DNA from: Paramecium sonneborni
Taxonomy: Eukaryota > Ciliophora > Oligohymenophorea > Peniculida > Parameciidae
Reading direction: 5' to 3'
Length of the DNA stretch: 64,000 nt
Assembly: GCA_905182985.1 (NCBI GenBank)
Contig: CAJJDN010000033.1
Coordinates: 56,233 to 120,232 of the forward strand
Each line of letters opens with the position of its first letter. Position 1 is the stretch's first letter. The notes under the pieces are model-generated. The model made no database searches. It was given only the letters and a program-made list of their open reading frames with translations, and was not told the origin of the DNA. Both the position numbers and the translations under genes were made by a program. Below, in pieces: positions 25,464 to 36,287 of the stretch.

Positions 25464-26402
25464 ATGAATTATTCTGATATTTTAGGTCCCCAAGCATAAG
25501 AAACTAGATATATTACAAATTGTGGAAGTAGAATTAAATTAGATCATAATTTGTACTTTAAACATGTGCACTCTTGCTAAATATGTAAAGAGAAGTCACC
25601 TTTTATTAATTAAATGCAACATTTAAATAATATTGAAAATTACTAATTTTATGAACTCATTGGATTAAAGTCAACATTAGAAATATTGGTTGATGAAATA
25701 AATTAAAATTTTTAAAAGAAGGAATTCTATTCTGATGAATATGAAGAATTTTTATTGAGTTTTGATCCTTTTATGTGTACTGACTGTGGTTCAGCTTAAA
25801 TTCCTTAAAATTAAAAAGAAATTAAATACCACATCAAAAACTGCAAAGATGCTAGAGAAAATGCTCCCTTCTATTAGCAACTACAAAAAATTAATTTTTC
25901 CGATTATTGGGAAATACATATTAAAGCCTTTACACTTGATGTACTTTATATAATTAATTTGGTTACACTTTTCATCATTAAAAAACTAGTAACGTTATTC
26001 AATATATTGCAATTAGGTTGAACAATATGACAAATAAAATCAAAAAAATTTTAAAGGATAAAGTCAAAAATGTGAATAATGCGAATCATTTAAATGTATA
26101 AAATATTAATAAAAAAAGCTCACTTTATAAATCATGAAGCTTGTAATACCATGGTTTGTACTGATTGTCATATAAATAAAATAAAATAATAATTATAAGA
26201 AAATTGTCTATTAGTAGTATGCTTTAAATGTTAAAAGAGGCTTTCCTCATAATTCATTTATGTAAATTATCTATATAACTTTAGAAAATTGTTAAAGCAA
26301 TTAATAATTGAAAGCATTTAAATCTATTATACACAGGTTAAATTATATAAATTATATATATATAGAACAATGATTCTTTTAATTAAAAAATCATCGAGTT
26401 GA
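25464..26402 (+). CDS. Cys/His-rich zinc-finger protein, RING-like
   Basis: 295 residues after removing introns of 28 nt (25962-25989) and 23 nt (26096-26118). Several Cys pairs are visible: HSCQICKEK near residue 30, MCTDCGSA near 105, and a C-terminal cluster KCEQC, then FINHEACNTMVCTDC, then CLLVVCFKCQ. The C-terminal spacing resembles a RING or B-box cross-brace, so ubiquitin ligase activity is possible but unproven. The last 12 bases overlap the 3' end of the convergent EF-hand gene. The final 50 residues are poorly conserved-looking, and the exact stop could be different. Confidence 0.65.
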
Positions 26403-27896
26403 CTCTTCTAATTTTTCTAATATATACTATTTTTTTTTCAATCTTTCCTTAATTAATTCTTATTCTGATTTTTAAGTATTTCCAAAATTCTTTTATATGA
26501 TTATAAAATACTTATTCTTTCATATCATTGTCATACAATTCTGTAAGAGAAGGTAAAATATCATGAGGATTTTTCTTCTTTACTGAGAGAATTTTTTCAA
26601 TTCGTTCATGATTATCCCCTTATACTTTATAAGGCTCTGGTTAATAATTAACAGGTAAATCCTATATATATAAGATTATTAATTACAGCCCCATACTTCT
26701 TTTTAATGTAAAATTGAGTATAATTCTATTTATGAATAAGAATTTTTATATCATGTGTTGCTCTTTCATTTTTTGATGCTGTTAAAGTTTATCTAGGTGA
26801 TGAACTAGAAGTTTCTTCATAAGTTGTTGCAGTTTATTATTATACTCGAGGACTTGTCAAAATACTTTTAGCTTCTCCTATTATAAAATTTTAAATCCTT
26901 GTTCTTTCTTTCATTCTTTTTAATTCTCCCTCTTTATCTCCTTTACGAATTGCACTTTACATAGCAGATGATTATATTCTTTCAATCTCATTACTATGTA
27001 ATCCAATTTGTTTTAAAAGTACATTATATTCTTTTTTTAGCTAAATTATTAATTTATGTTCCTGTTCACTTAATTTAGCTTTAAGTTAATCATTTTATTT
27101 TTAATGTTTTCGTTCTAATTCCTCTTTTTAACGTTCTATACGTTTTTATTATTCAGAAGCAACCCTTTCTTACTCTTATTTTTCCATGTTTTTTAATTCT
27201 CTTCTAAAATCCATGGCTTCTTCTACTCTTTCATCTAAAGAAACTAATTTTTCTTATGTTTGCAAATCTTTCAATTTTCTTTTAGGCTTCACTTTAAGAA
27301 ATTCTGTATTTTTTGATAGTTTTTCTTCCAATTAATTCATTTCTTCTTATTATTATATTATTTGTGTTTAACTAATATAAAATATTTCATATTTACAGTC
27401 TCAATTATTTTTGTTATTCAAAATTTTGAAAATTATTGTAATATTTTTCATAAAAATCATCCAATTTTTCTAAACCTATTTCTTTATATGTAGCAATTTC
27501 TGATTTATAAATTTTTTATCTTAATACATCTTAATATTCACAAATATTTTGTTCTAAAGTTCTTATAGATTTCATCAATTATTTGAATGGAACATATTAT
27601 TAAATTTATAATAATAAATTTGCAACTTATTACATTTTTTCTTTGATTATACTAAAAACTAGAATTTATTCATCTTCATTTAAATATCTATAAGATCATC
27701 TATAGTGTTACCCATCATTATCTTAATCAAATAAATCAAAAAAATCTTTTCCACTATTAATTTTTAGCATTGATTAAATATCATCTTTGCAAGCATCAAA
27801 AACTTAAAGTGCTGTTTTATAAGATATTTAAACTTATGTAAAGTCATTTCTTCTAAACTCTTTCCAAATATTAGCACATTTTTAAGGAGCTGCCAT
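26391..27896 (-). CDS. EF-hand and coiled-coil protein
   Basis: 469 residues after removing four introns of 24, 25, 25 and 22 nt (the first at 27688-27711). Start MAAPQKCANIWKEF; an in-frame upstream ATG at 27923 lies in a likely 5' UTR intron. One EF-hand loop, DQDNDGYLNEDE near residue 60, has good calcium ligands and is itself split by an intron. A long coiled coil follows (about 150-310), then a Ser-rich region and a final helix ending KLEESTR. Domain order suggests a calcium-responsive cytoskeletal protein. No specific family is recognised. Confidence 0.75.
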
Positions 27897-28057
27897 AAAT
27901 ATATCACCTAAAATATTCTTCATCAAAGAATACCTTCAGCTTAAACTTATCTTATATAAGTTTTTGGTAAAGATGATAAAGCAGAATAATTTGTTTGTTA
28001 GATTAATTTCGATGCATATAGTGATGATTTTGTTTCTGTCTAAAGCATAATATTTTT

Positions 28058-28654
28058 ATGAAATACGATTAAAAAATAAAGTAATTAGAGAAGTTCTTAA
28101 TTATCAAAAAAGTCTCAGATAATCCTAAGTACTTTATTGTATTAATAACTTTAAGATTTGGAGCCAAATAAAGTAATAGATTAATAATTAGAGAACAGGC
28201 AATGAAAGCTAGATAAAATGAATTATAAGAAGCAGTAAATCGAAATTATGATTTACTTGGATATGGATATGAATTCAATAAAGTTGATAAGAAGAATGTC
28301 TTATAAACTGAAAAATTCTTAAAACATTTTTTAGATTTAGATAATGATGAAGATCATCTTCCGAAAATAAATAAACATTAAACCACTAGAACAGAATTAA
28401 CTTAAATATCAACTGAGGAAAGATTTCCTTAATTAATTAATTCTATTCCTACACTTTATTGCAATTAGATAATGAAATCTTGTGAAACTGTTAAAGGGTA
28501 TTCTTTATTCAAATAATTTAGTGATATTAAGAAACTAAAAAGAGTTAATAAAAAGACAATAAAAACTAATTAATAACAAATGAATAAAATGCTGAATAGA
28601 TTAGTAACTATACAAACAACGAACTTTTTGAATAATGAATTGATTTTATTATGA
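28058..28654 (+). CDS. Hypothetical protein
   Basis: 189 residues after removing one 27-nt intron (28129-28155). Because the intron is a multiple of three and lacks an in-frame stop, its removal rests on GTA...AAG ends and length only. The protein starts MKYDQKIKQLEKF, has LLGYGYEFNKVDKK near the middle and a basic C-terminus. No domain is recognised. It ends 15 bp from the stop of the convergent coiled-coil gene. Confidence 0.65.
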
Positions 28655-28669
28655 TATTAATTAATTAAT

Positions 28670-29544
28670 TCAAGTAAATCTAAAGACATTATACATTAAA
28701 GATTGATTTGTTTAATTTGTCTTATATTCTATCTAATCATCCAAATTAGATCTTTAATCACAAAATCCTGTTTCATTTACAGATATTGAATGATTACGTG
28801 ATCTCTAAAATACTTAAAATTTATTACATGTTTTATTTTTTGGATAGATTATCTTATAAAAGAGTTTTCTTTTTCCGTATTTGTAGTTATTTTTTTTTTT
28901 GTATTGTATAATTTACTTTAGATTTCCTTTATTTATTTCTCTAAATTTGGTTTAATTCTATTCATACAACTGCCAACCTCTCCTGAATCTTTTAGTACCA
29001 CTTACTCTTCAAACTTATTATTTGCTATTTATTGTAATTATTGAGTTGTCCTAATCCTTGTTGTAGGATGTGACGGACTTTAATTCCTTTTTCGACTTAC
29101 ATATATTTTATCATCTTCTAATTATGAATTTATTTGAAACTCATTTTATGAATTATAATTTTCTTTATTATTTAACAAGTATTCTAACTCAATAATTTTA
29201 TTTTATAATCTCTCAATTTCTTTTTCATTATTTATAATAATTGCTTTTATTTAATATTCTTTATCTTATAATTTATTTTCTAAGAGTTTATTCTCAATTT
29301 AAAGAGTATTTATTATTTCTTATTGCTTTTCAATTTCATTTTATTCAAAGGATTTTTAAAACTTCTAAAATATATTCTCATTTTATGGCTGATTTAAGGT
29401 TTTTATAAAAATTTCGTTCATTCTTCTAAGATTTTCTTCCCTTTATTTTGCTTCTTGTATGCACATTTCTTGTATTTGTATTTTTTATAATAAAGTGGCC
29501 TTTTCGTTTTTCCACTCAACAAATTAAGTTCTTTCCTCATTCAT
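28670..29544 (-). CDS. Coiled-coil protein
   Basis: 283 residues after removing one 23-nt intron (28805-28827). Starts MNEERTQFVEWKNEK and forms near-continuous coiled coil to about residue 140 (QNKIIELEYLLNNKENY). A polar tail follows with basic SP-type sites (SRKRNQSPSHP), possible CDK-type phosphorylation sites. No family is recognised; a basal body or cortical role would be a guess. Confidence 0.7.
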
Positions 29545-29618
29545 TATTTTCAAATTTGCAAATATATATTAAATATTTATAATTTACTGTTATTATTAAA
29601 AAATAAATTTATATATCT

Positions 29619-30203
29619 TCATTTTATGAATAAAATTATAACTATAAAAACTAAGATACAGATTATCACAAACCTGTAGCCAACATTAGATTTTTAAGAT
29701 TGTTAAGTTCTAGTTAACTCTTGAGATGCTTTTTATGTTTTATTTTCAGTATATATAAAATCCTGTTCAACCTAAAGCATTGAATCTACTTATTAAAATG
29801 CTAATGAAGATATTTTTTCGTATATGCTTTATACTTTACTCAAATTTTTATGAATACCTTGTAAGCGCTATTTTCTATTGTTTACATTATCTTCAAACAA
29901 TTAAACTTCTAATTGATGATCTTGATTATTTTAAACAATTAAACTAACATTTTCATCTTAATAATTATATTCCATTTCTTATAACTTCTTGTTTAATTAA
30001 GAAAATTATTTCATGAATCTCATTGTTTAATTTTCATTTCCTAACTTTATTCTTTATTAAATTAGTTTTTTTATTTTTTCTGCTTATTATTTGCATTAAT
30101 TTAAATATTATTGTTTTTCATTCTCTTTACAATCAGTATCTACTATTAGGTAATGAAATTAATCAATATTTTATTACAATTAATCATCGTATTCATTCAA
30201 CAT
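29619..30203 (-). CDS. Tail-anchored SNARE protein
   Basis: Intronless 194-residue frame starting MLNEYDDQLQQNID. The N-terminal half is helical. The SNARE motif spans about residues 110-168 (GIHKNLSKVQSIYEKISSLA, then QQVDSMLQVEQDF), with a Gln in the central zero-layer position, pointing to a Q-SNARE. A C-terminal anchor follows (YRFVIICILVFIVIILFIK) with nothing lumenal after it. Q-SNAREs pair with R-SNAREs to drive vesicle fusion. The exact class (Qa, Qb or Qc) and compartment cannot be read from the sequence. Confidence 0.75.
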
Positions 30204-30452
30204 ATAATAATAAAATAATGATTAATTAAATTTAGTAAAGATGTATCAATAAAACAAAAATACGAAGAAATAATATTTTATTAGTATTCTTTTTTAAGTT
30301 TATTTCTCTGAAAAAATAAAATATTTCGAAATCAAAAACGAAATCAATAAATAAAACGATTAATTAATTTAGATTAAAAGAAACAAGTATATTTATAATT
30401 AAAGTACTTAAGCATAAAGAATATATATATAATTATAAGTGTAGAATCACGA

Positions 30453-30916
30453 ATGATTTTAAAAAGGAATTTCAACATCAGAAATATTTTTCAGAAATCA
30501 ATTACATATTAACGCTAGACAGAAACATACAAATAAATTGTCACACTTTTTTAAGAATTCATATTAAACTCTCTTAAATGTTGGTAAAATAGAATCAGCT
30601 TGAAGAGTGAAGATTTTAAGAACTAAAAGTTTAATTAAAAGTGAAATATCACTTAGAAGATAAAAACCATATTTTTTAAGGAATGAGCTTGGAAGAGAAA
30701 ATCATTCACTATCTAATAGTTAAAAAATCAATAAAAGGTATATCATAAAGGAAAAAATATTTGAAGAAAGTTTTGAAACAATATAAAGGCTAATTAGAAT
30801 TGGTTGAATTGGTTTAGCTTAAAATGAAAGTCAAAAGAAATAAATTCTTATAGTAAAATTTGAAGGATTAATTCTTTTTTTTTAATACTTATATAATTAT
30901 TTATTTTAATTAATGA
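30453..30916 (+). CDS. Small basic hypothetical protein, uncertain
   Basis: A 146-codon model with one 23-nt intron (30607-30629, GTGAAG...AAAG). It starts MILKRNFNIRNIFQKS and has a helical middle (QGMSLEEKIIHYLIVKKS). The proposed stop overlaps the start of the BCD1-like gene, and the last codons are T-rich like UTR, so the 3' end is doubtful. A short basic N-terminus would fit a mitochondrial protein, but this is weak. Confidence 0.35.
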
Positions 30917-31704
30917 TGGAAGATGGAGAAATTTCAGAATTATGTAAGATGTGCGGGAAACCAGATAAATATAAATGCCCATAATGTGAAACTAAGACAT
31001 GTTCATTAGATTGTTGTAAAAAACATAAGCAAATTTATAATTGTAATGGAATTAGAGATCCATCTAAGTAACCAAATAAAATTACAGAACTTTTGGTTTA
31101 AAGGGATTATAATTATGTTAATAATGTGATGCAAAATACAGAGATGATTTAAAAAAAACTTGTTGGTATTACTGCTTTACCAGATGCCATGAGATATAAA
31201 TTATTAAAACATTATGCAAGAAAAATGAATGTAGATGTTATATTAGCACCAAAAATAATGAAAAAGCATAGACAGAATTTATCATTTTACTCAATAAAGG
31301 ATAAATAAATTCATTGGTGTTTAGAAATTTAGTATCTAAATACTTATTATGTTACAAAACCTATATCATAAAAGACAACAATTTTAGATGCCATTCTTTA
31401 ACAAGATTTATTTGATTCTAAATTATTAGATTTATACAAAATAAATACATCAAGAGATTCATTAAAATGTTATTTTGAAGAAGGAAAAATTTAATTAAAT
31501 TGGTAATCTTATGAAGTTCTAGATTTTACAGAATAAGATGAATATAAATTTAAAAATCAAAAGAAAAAATTAAACTAAGTAAATAGCCATCAAAAGCAAA
31601 CTTTATTTATTGACCCTAATTTTACAATTGAATAGATGATCAAAGGATATACAGTATTTGAATTTCCAAATATTTAAATGAAATTCTTATTCTAAAATGA
31701 ATGA
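30913..31704 (+). CDS. HIT zinc-finger protein, BCD1/ZNHIT6-like
   Basis: Intronless 263-residue frame starting with two Met codons. Residues about 8-47 form a zf-HIT module (LCKMCGKPDKYKCPQCETK, then CSLDCCKKHK and a final Cys). The rest matches the BCD1 layout: an RDYNYVNNVM helix and a C-terminal region ending MIKGYTVFEFPNIQ, like the family's final EYP/EFP block. BCD1 is an assembly factor for box C/D snoRNPs in the nucleus. Other HIT-finger proteins (ZNHIT3) are shorter, so BCD1 is the best fit. Confidence 0.85.
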
Positions 31705-31844
31705 TATTATCTACTGTTTTAAAATTTTTAGAAACAATTATATTATAATTAATTAATTATTTAAACATTTATTTTAATATGCTTAAATCAATTCTAAATA
31801 TATTTTATAATTGATAATTAATATTAATAATATAATATAAATAA

Positions 31845-32785
31845 TCACTGTTAAGATGATCTTTTATTAAGATAATCTTCAAATCCTTTCCAAAGAATAC
31901 TAAAAAGTAACCCTTATAATCCATTAGTAAGAATTCTAGTTTTTAAACCTCTTCCAAAAAGTCCTTTTACACCATCTTTTTCTAATACTAAATTAACAGC
32001 TTCTTGATATGTAATAGGATTTTGACTAGTCTGTTTTGTAGTTTTAATAACTCTAAGAGAATTTGAGATAGTGTCTGAAATGACTGAACTACAAAACCCT
32101 ATTAAAGCTCTTCTTGCTAGTTTTTTCTTTTTATCTGTATAATCAGGAAGTTTTTCATTAAGAAGATTGAAAGTTGCAAACCTAAAGTTAATTCGAAATG
32201 ATACCATGGATAATGTCCTACAATTGTAGCTGATGCCGTAGCCAAAGCACCATGATAAAGTACGGGAAATCCTTTTACTTTTATTTTTGATTGAAGTATC
32301 GTTAATCCATTTTTACCTTCAACTTAAAGAATTGTTTTCACAGTATCAACTGGAGTTAAAGCTATTCTAAAAACTCCAGCCATAACTGATCCTCCTGCTG
32401 CTCTAATCATAACTGGCAATTTTCTAGTTGATTCAAAAGAATCCATTAAAGTTAAGAAAAGAGTATTAGCAAACGTATCTCCAAATCTAGATAAAGGCCC
32501 TTATAACAATGCAGGTGCCAATCCTAAATTTAATATTAATTTTTTACCTTTATAAAATCTAAGGATTCCACCTTGTCCATATAAATGCTTTATTGTTCCA
32601 ATGATTGTACCACCATATCGATATTAGTAATTCATCGTCGTTCTCAGCCACATCAATGAACACACTTATATTGCCATAGCCATGCTTCCTGATAATCCTG
32701 ATCTTAAAGCCTTGTTAGCTACTTCTTTGAAATTGACACTTGGATTTGGGTTTGTATTCCCACTCTTACTTGAGTCTTAAGTCAT
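31845..32785 (-). CDS. Mitochondrial carrier (SLC25) family protein
   Basis: 305 residues, the usual carrier length, after removing one 23-nt intron (32182-32204). Three repeats of about 100 residues can be seen. The signature PVDTVKT is clear in the second repeat, and the region around the intron reads VGHYPWFATFNLL, typical of a carrier subgroup. The third repeat ends GLFGRGLKTRILTNGLQG. It should sit in the mitochondrial inner membrane. The substrate is not predictable. The first repeat lacks a canonical PxD/E signature, as in some divergent carriers. Confidence 0.88.
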
Positions 32786-32994
32786 TTATATATTTATTAT
32801 TGTGATTCAAAATATTTTTTTAATTCCTTAAAAATCCAGGATTTGAACAATTTTAATACTTTTTATTAGGCATTATTCATTATTATAAAAATTATTTTTA
32901 ATTATCTCAAATATTTATTTATTTCAATTGCAGCATCCATTTCAAACTAAATTTCATTTAATACTCTTTCATAAAGTATCATAATCTTATTCAT
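32782..32994 (-). CDS. Short open frame overlapping the carrier start
   Basis: A 70-codon frame starting MNKIMILYERVLNEI, with its stop overlapping the ATG of the carrier gene by three bases (ATGA). A 33-nt GTATTA...TTAAG segment inside could be a 3n intron. The N-terminal half looks like real protein. It may be a tiny gene or an upstream frame in the carrier transcript. Confidence 0.3.
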
Positions 32995-32999
32995 TTGTC

Positions 33000-34660
33000 A
33001 ATATAAAAAATAATATGATTATGAAGACCAAAATATATTTGAAAATTATGCAGCATAAATAAAAATAGAATCATTATTATTTACATTATAATTAGAATGA
33101 AGATTTCTTTGTTTATGAAAATTTAAAAATTTTTGTAAAATAATAAGTTAATTTTGATATATATATAATAAAAAATTATAATCAAAGAATGTATATCACA
33201 AAAAAATTGGCTTAAATTAAAAATGAGAATAATTCTTCATGTTTGTTTTGTTCCAATTATTTTAATTGAATTAAATTCCAAAAAAATATTCTTATATTGA
33301 AATCATATAATAGAATAATATTTTTTTTTTGTTTCTACATTTTATTAATTAAAATCTAAAAAAATATTCTTCATTTAATAGAATTATTTTTTATGATATT
33401 CCTTCATGTATGATTAGTTTCAAATATATTATTTAAATTAAAATCCAAGAAAATATTCTTTGTTGGAATAAATATTTTTTTAATAGAATTAGAATTATAT
33501 ATTAAATCAAAACTTATCAAATAATTATACTAAAATTAAAAATTTTCTTCTCCTTTACCTAAAAAATATAATTTTGCTTTTTAGAATTACAAATATACTA
33601 TCGCTATTAAGCAATAAATTTTCTCTTAAAGTAAAAAATTGGATTTAAAAATTCCTATTAAATATGCGATCGAAAACATAATTAAAGACTCTTAAGCTTT
33701 TTAAGATAAAAAAAAAAAACAAATTTTTTGATAATTTAACTAGTCATTTAACAAATAATCTCTTGATTTTACAAATATTAATTACAATAAAATTAAATAT
33801 TCTCTATTAGTAAAACTATTAAATATGATAATATTTACAAAAAGATGATAGCCAAATGTTCAAATTTATCAAAATGGTTGGTTAATTTTGGATAGATTTT
33901 TTGTAAAATATACAAATCTTGATTATTCTCTTATTAGATTATTTCCAAAAAATACATGAGACAATAAATAACTATTTGAATCAGAAATTAATATATTGCA
34001 TATTTTAGTAAAAAATATTCTGGTCATTAATTTAAGCCAAGATAAAATTTATAAATTTATTTAATAAGATTAAATAGCATTTTATTTTTAACAATCTTTA
34101 AATAGAGAGAAGCCAGTATGAAACTTAAAAATAAGTTCATTTGCTTAAATATATTTCCTCTAAAGATAAAAAAAGGTCTAAAAATAGAAAGTTTATGAGA
34201 AAAACCAATCTAGAATATTAGAATTTAAAAATCTCAATTTAAAAGAAAAAATAATAAGAATATTAGAGTTGAATTAAGATTGTATTCAATTTTTCTTATT
34301 GATTAAAAGCTATTGATAACACATTTTTCATTCAGTATTTATAAATTATTCTTAAAAAATTATGATAAAATAGATGAGAAAAATTATAAATTTAATAGGT
34401 AATTTTGATTTTAGTACTAGAAATAAGAGAAAAAGATTGAACTATGAATAATTTTAGTGCTATTCTAGATCTGAGAACCAAAAATTTAAATGATTTATGA
34501 TTAAATATTCCTTTAAAATTGCAATATATAGAAACAGAAAGGGATGATAAATTATAAACACTCACTTAAGCTTTCCATATTATTGCCTTAAAAAATCGGA
34601 TTAGTATTATGTTATGATAACTTATTTTTTTGGTTTTTTTTGTTAGGGTGAACAGATAGT
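33000..34660. other. AT-rich gene-poor region
   Basis: No gene model survives on either strand. It contains three diverged copies of a 23-nt motif (listed separately) and scattered short frames broken by TGA, for example around 34430-34660 (+). It may be decayed genic DNA. Confidence 0.4.
33271..33460. repeat. Three diverged direct repeats
   Basis: A 23-nt unit beginning TTAAA and ending AAATATTCTT occurs at 33271-33293, 33349-33371 and 33438-33460, differing at a few positions. Spacing is 78 and 89 bp. Similar flanking sequence (AATAGAAT, T-runs) suggests a decayed tandem array with a unit of about 80-90 bp. Confidence 0.55.
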
Positions 34661-34667
34661 ATTTTAA

Positions 34668-35031
34668 TCATTTGTTTATAAAGGCTACTGGCTATATTTT
34701 TAAGGTATGTTCATATATTTCATTCTCACTGTTTTATTAAAATTTAATACTTTAATCTACTATTTTTCTAAGTTCAGAAATCTCTGTAAGGTAATCCTCC
34801 TCGTCTTCTATAATAGTTTTTCTAGGACTATCAATTTAATTTTCTTCTTCAATATTTTCTTCGATTGCTAAGGCATTTTTATAATTAGATAGTACGCGAT
34901 TGTGGAAAATATAATGCTGTTTTTTCATATCTTGGGGATATGATAATTTCTTTTTATTGACTTGTTAACTATTGATAAGCCAGAATTAAATCTGATGCTA
35001 CTTTTGATATATTCGGAGCATTCTTCTTCAT
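34668..35031 (-). CDS. Small hypothetical protein
   Basis: 110 residues after removing one 31-nt intron (34931-34961, GTC...AAG, an unusual start). It begins MKKNAPNISKVASDLILAYQ and has a helical, acidic C-terminus (EDEEDYLTEISELRKIV). No family is recognised. It is divergent from CFAP263 with 33 bp between start codons, so the two may share a promoter. Confidence 0.6.
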
Positions 35032-35064
35032 CGTTAATTTGTAATATAATAATATTAATTAATT

Positions 35065-36240
35065 ATGATATAAGAATAATAATAAGGCATAACTGAGGAG
35101 GAAAAGGAACTAATTTTGATTGAAGAGTTGTCATAAAAGTTAGAAGGTCTTTATAAGGATATGGAATAGATTAGAAGAGAGAATTTATTATTTGAATCAT
35201 ATATAATGAGAAATTCTAAAGATTTATAAAGAGAGGAGGAAGCAGAAGATAAGAAATAGAAAACAAAGAAAAAAGATAAGCCAATAGATAAAAAGGTTTA
35301 TTTAAATATTGTAATGATTAGACAATGTAATTGACAAATGAAGAGAAGTATGAGATTGCTTAATTTGAGAGTGACACTTTGAAAAAGAATATTGAGGAGG
35401 GAAGAATTAGATCAGATTAAATATTAGAAACTTTAAGAGTATGAAATATAATAATAAATAAAGGCAATTTTAGAGGAAACTGATAAGGCAATTACTGAAA
35501 TTAGAAAGGATGCTTTTGATTTTTAGAGAGAAATATTATTTGCAGGAGAAAATACAAGAACAGGAAAGATTGAGGCTGAAAGAATAGAGAAATATTTTAA
35601 GGAAAAGTTAGCTTAAAAAGTAAAATAGTAAAGATTTTTAGGATGCATAAATAGAAAAATATAAATAAAAAAAAGCAAATATTGAATAATAGATAACGAA
35701 AACTAGTAATCAGATTTAAAAGAAGGAAGAAATGGGAGATGATTTAAAATTTATAGATTTTCATTAATTGTAAATAGAAAATAAAAAATATGTTAAATAA
35801 ATAGATGAAAAAAACAAGAAATTGTTAGGTTTGAAAATAGCAACAGGAAAGATATCATCAATATTAATAGAAGAGAGAAATTAATTATAAAATGAAATAG
35901 ATTAATGCAATAAATTAATTTAAGAGATTGATGATAAAAATAAAAAGATAGCAAAAACATAAGAATAAATAAAAAAAGTAAAAAGACAGATATCATCTTT
36001 AACAGAGAAAAAGAAAAAGTTTGCAATATAATTGGAGTAAGTAAATAATGCAACAAATGAGGATATTCCAAAGGTATAAATAATGATATATGTTAAAAGG
36101 CAATGACTTATGTATTATAAAAAAGAAAAGAAGAGGAATTAGTCTATAAAATAAGAAATACAAATAGAAAAATAGAGATAGCTGAGTTAGCTTATTAAAA
36201 GGCTTGTAAAGTATTAGGGATAAATCCAGAAAGTTTATGA
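35065..36240 (+). CDS. CFAP263: CFAP263 (CCDC113) ciliary coiled-coil protein
   Basis: 358 residues after removing introns at 35296-35321, 35439-35463, 35620-35641 and 36074-36099 (26, 25, 22 and 26 nt). It is coiled coil throughout. The DUF4201-type core is recognisable: AITEIRKDAFDFQREIL, TGKIEAERIEKYFKEKL, MGDDLKFIDFHQLQIEN, then NRKIEIAELAYQKACK at the end. Animal and algal relatives are about 370 residues. With CCDC96 this protein lies along the ciliary axoneme near radial spoke 3 and the dynein regulatory complex. It begins with a Gln-rich stretch after MIQ. Confidence 0.88.
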
Positions 36241-36287
36241 GAGAAGGGTTTATAGGTTTAGATTAAATTATATTGTAAACAAATTTT

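Noticed and set aside
32835..32860. GGATTTGAAC, resembling a tRNA T-loop on the minus strand
   Set aside because: No stems fit a cloverleaf around it.
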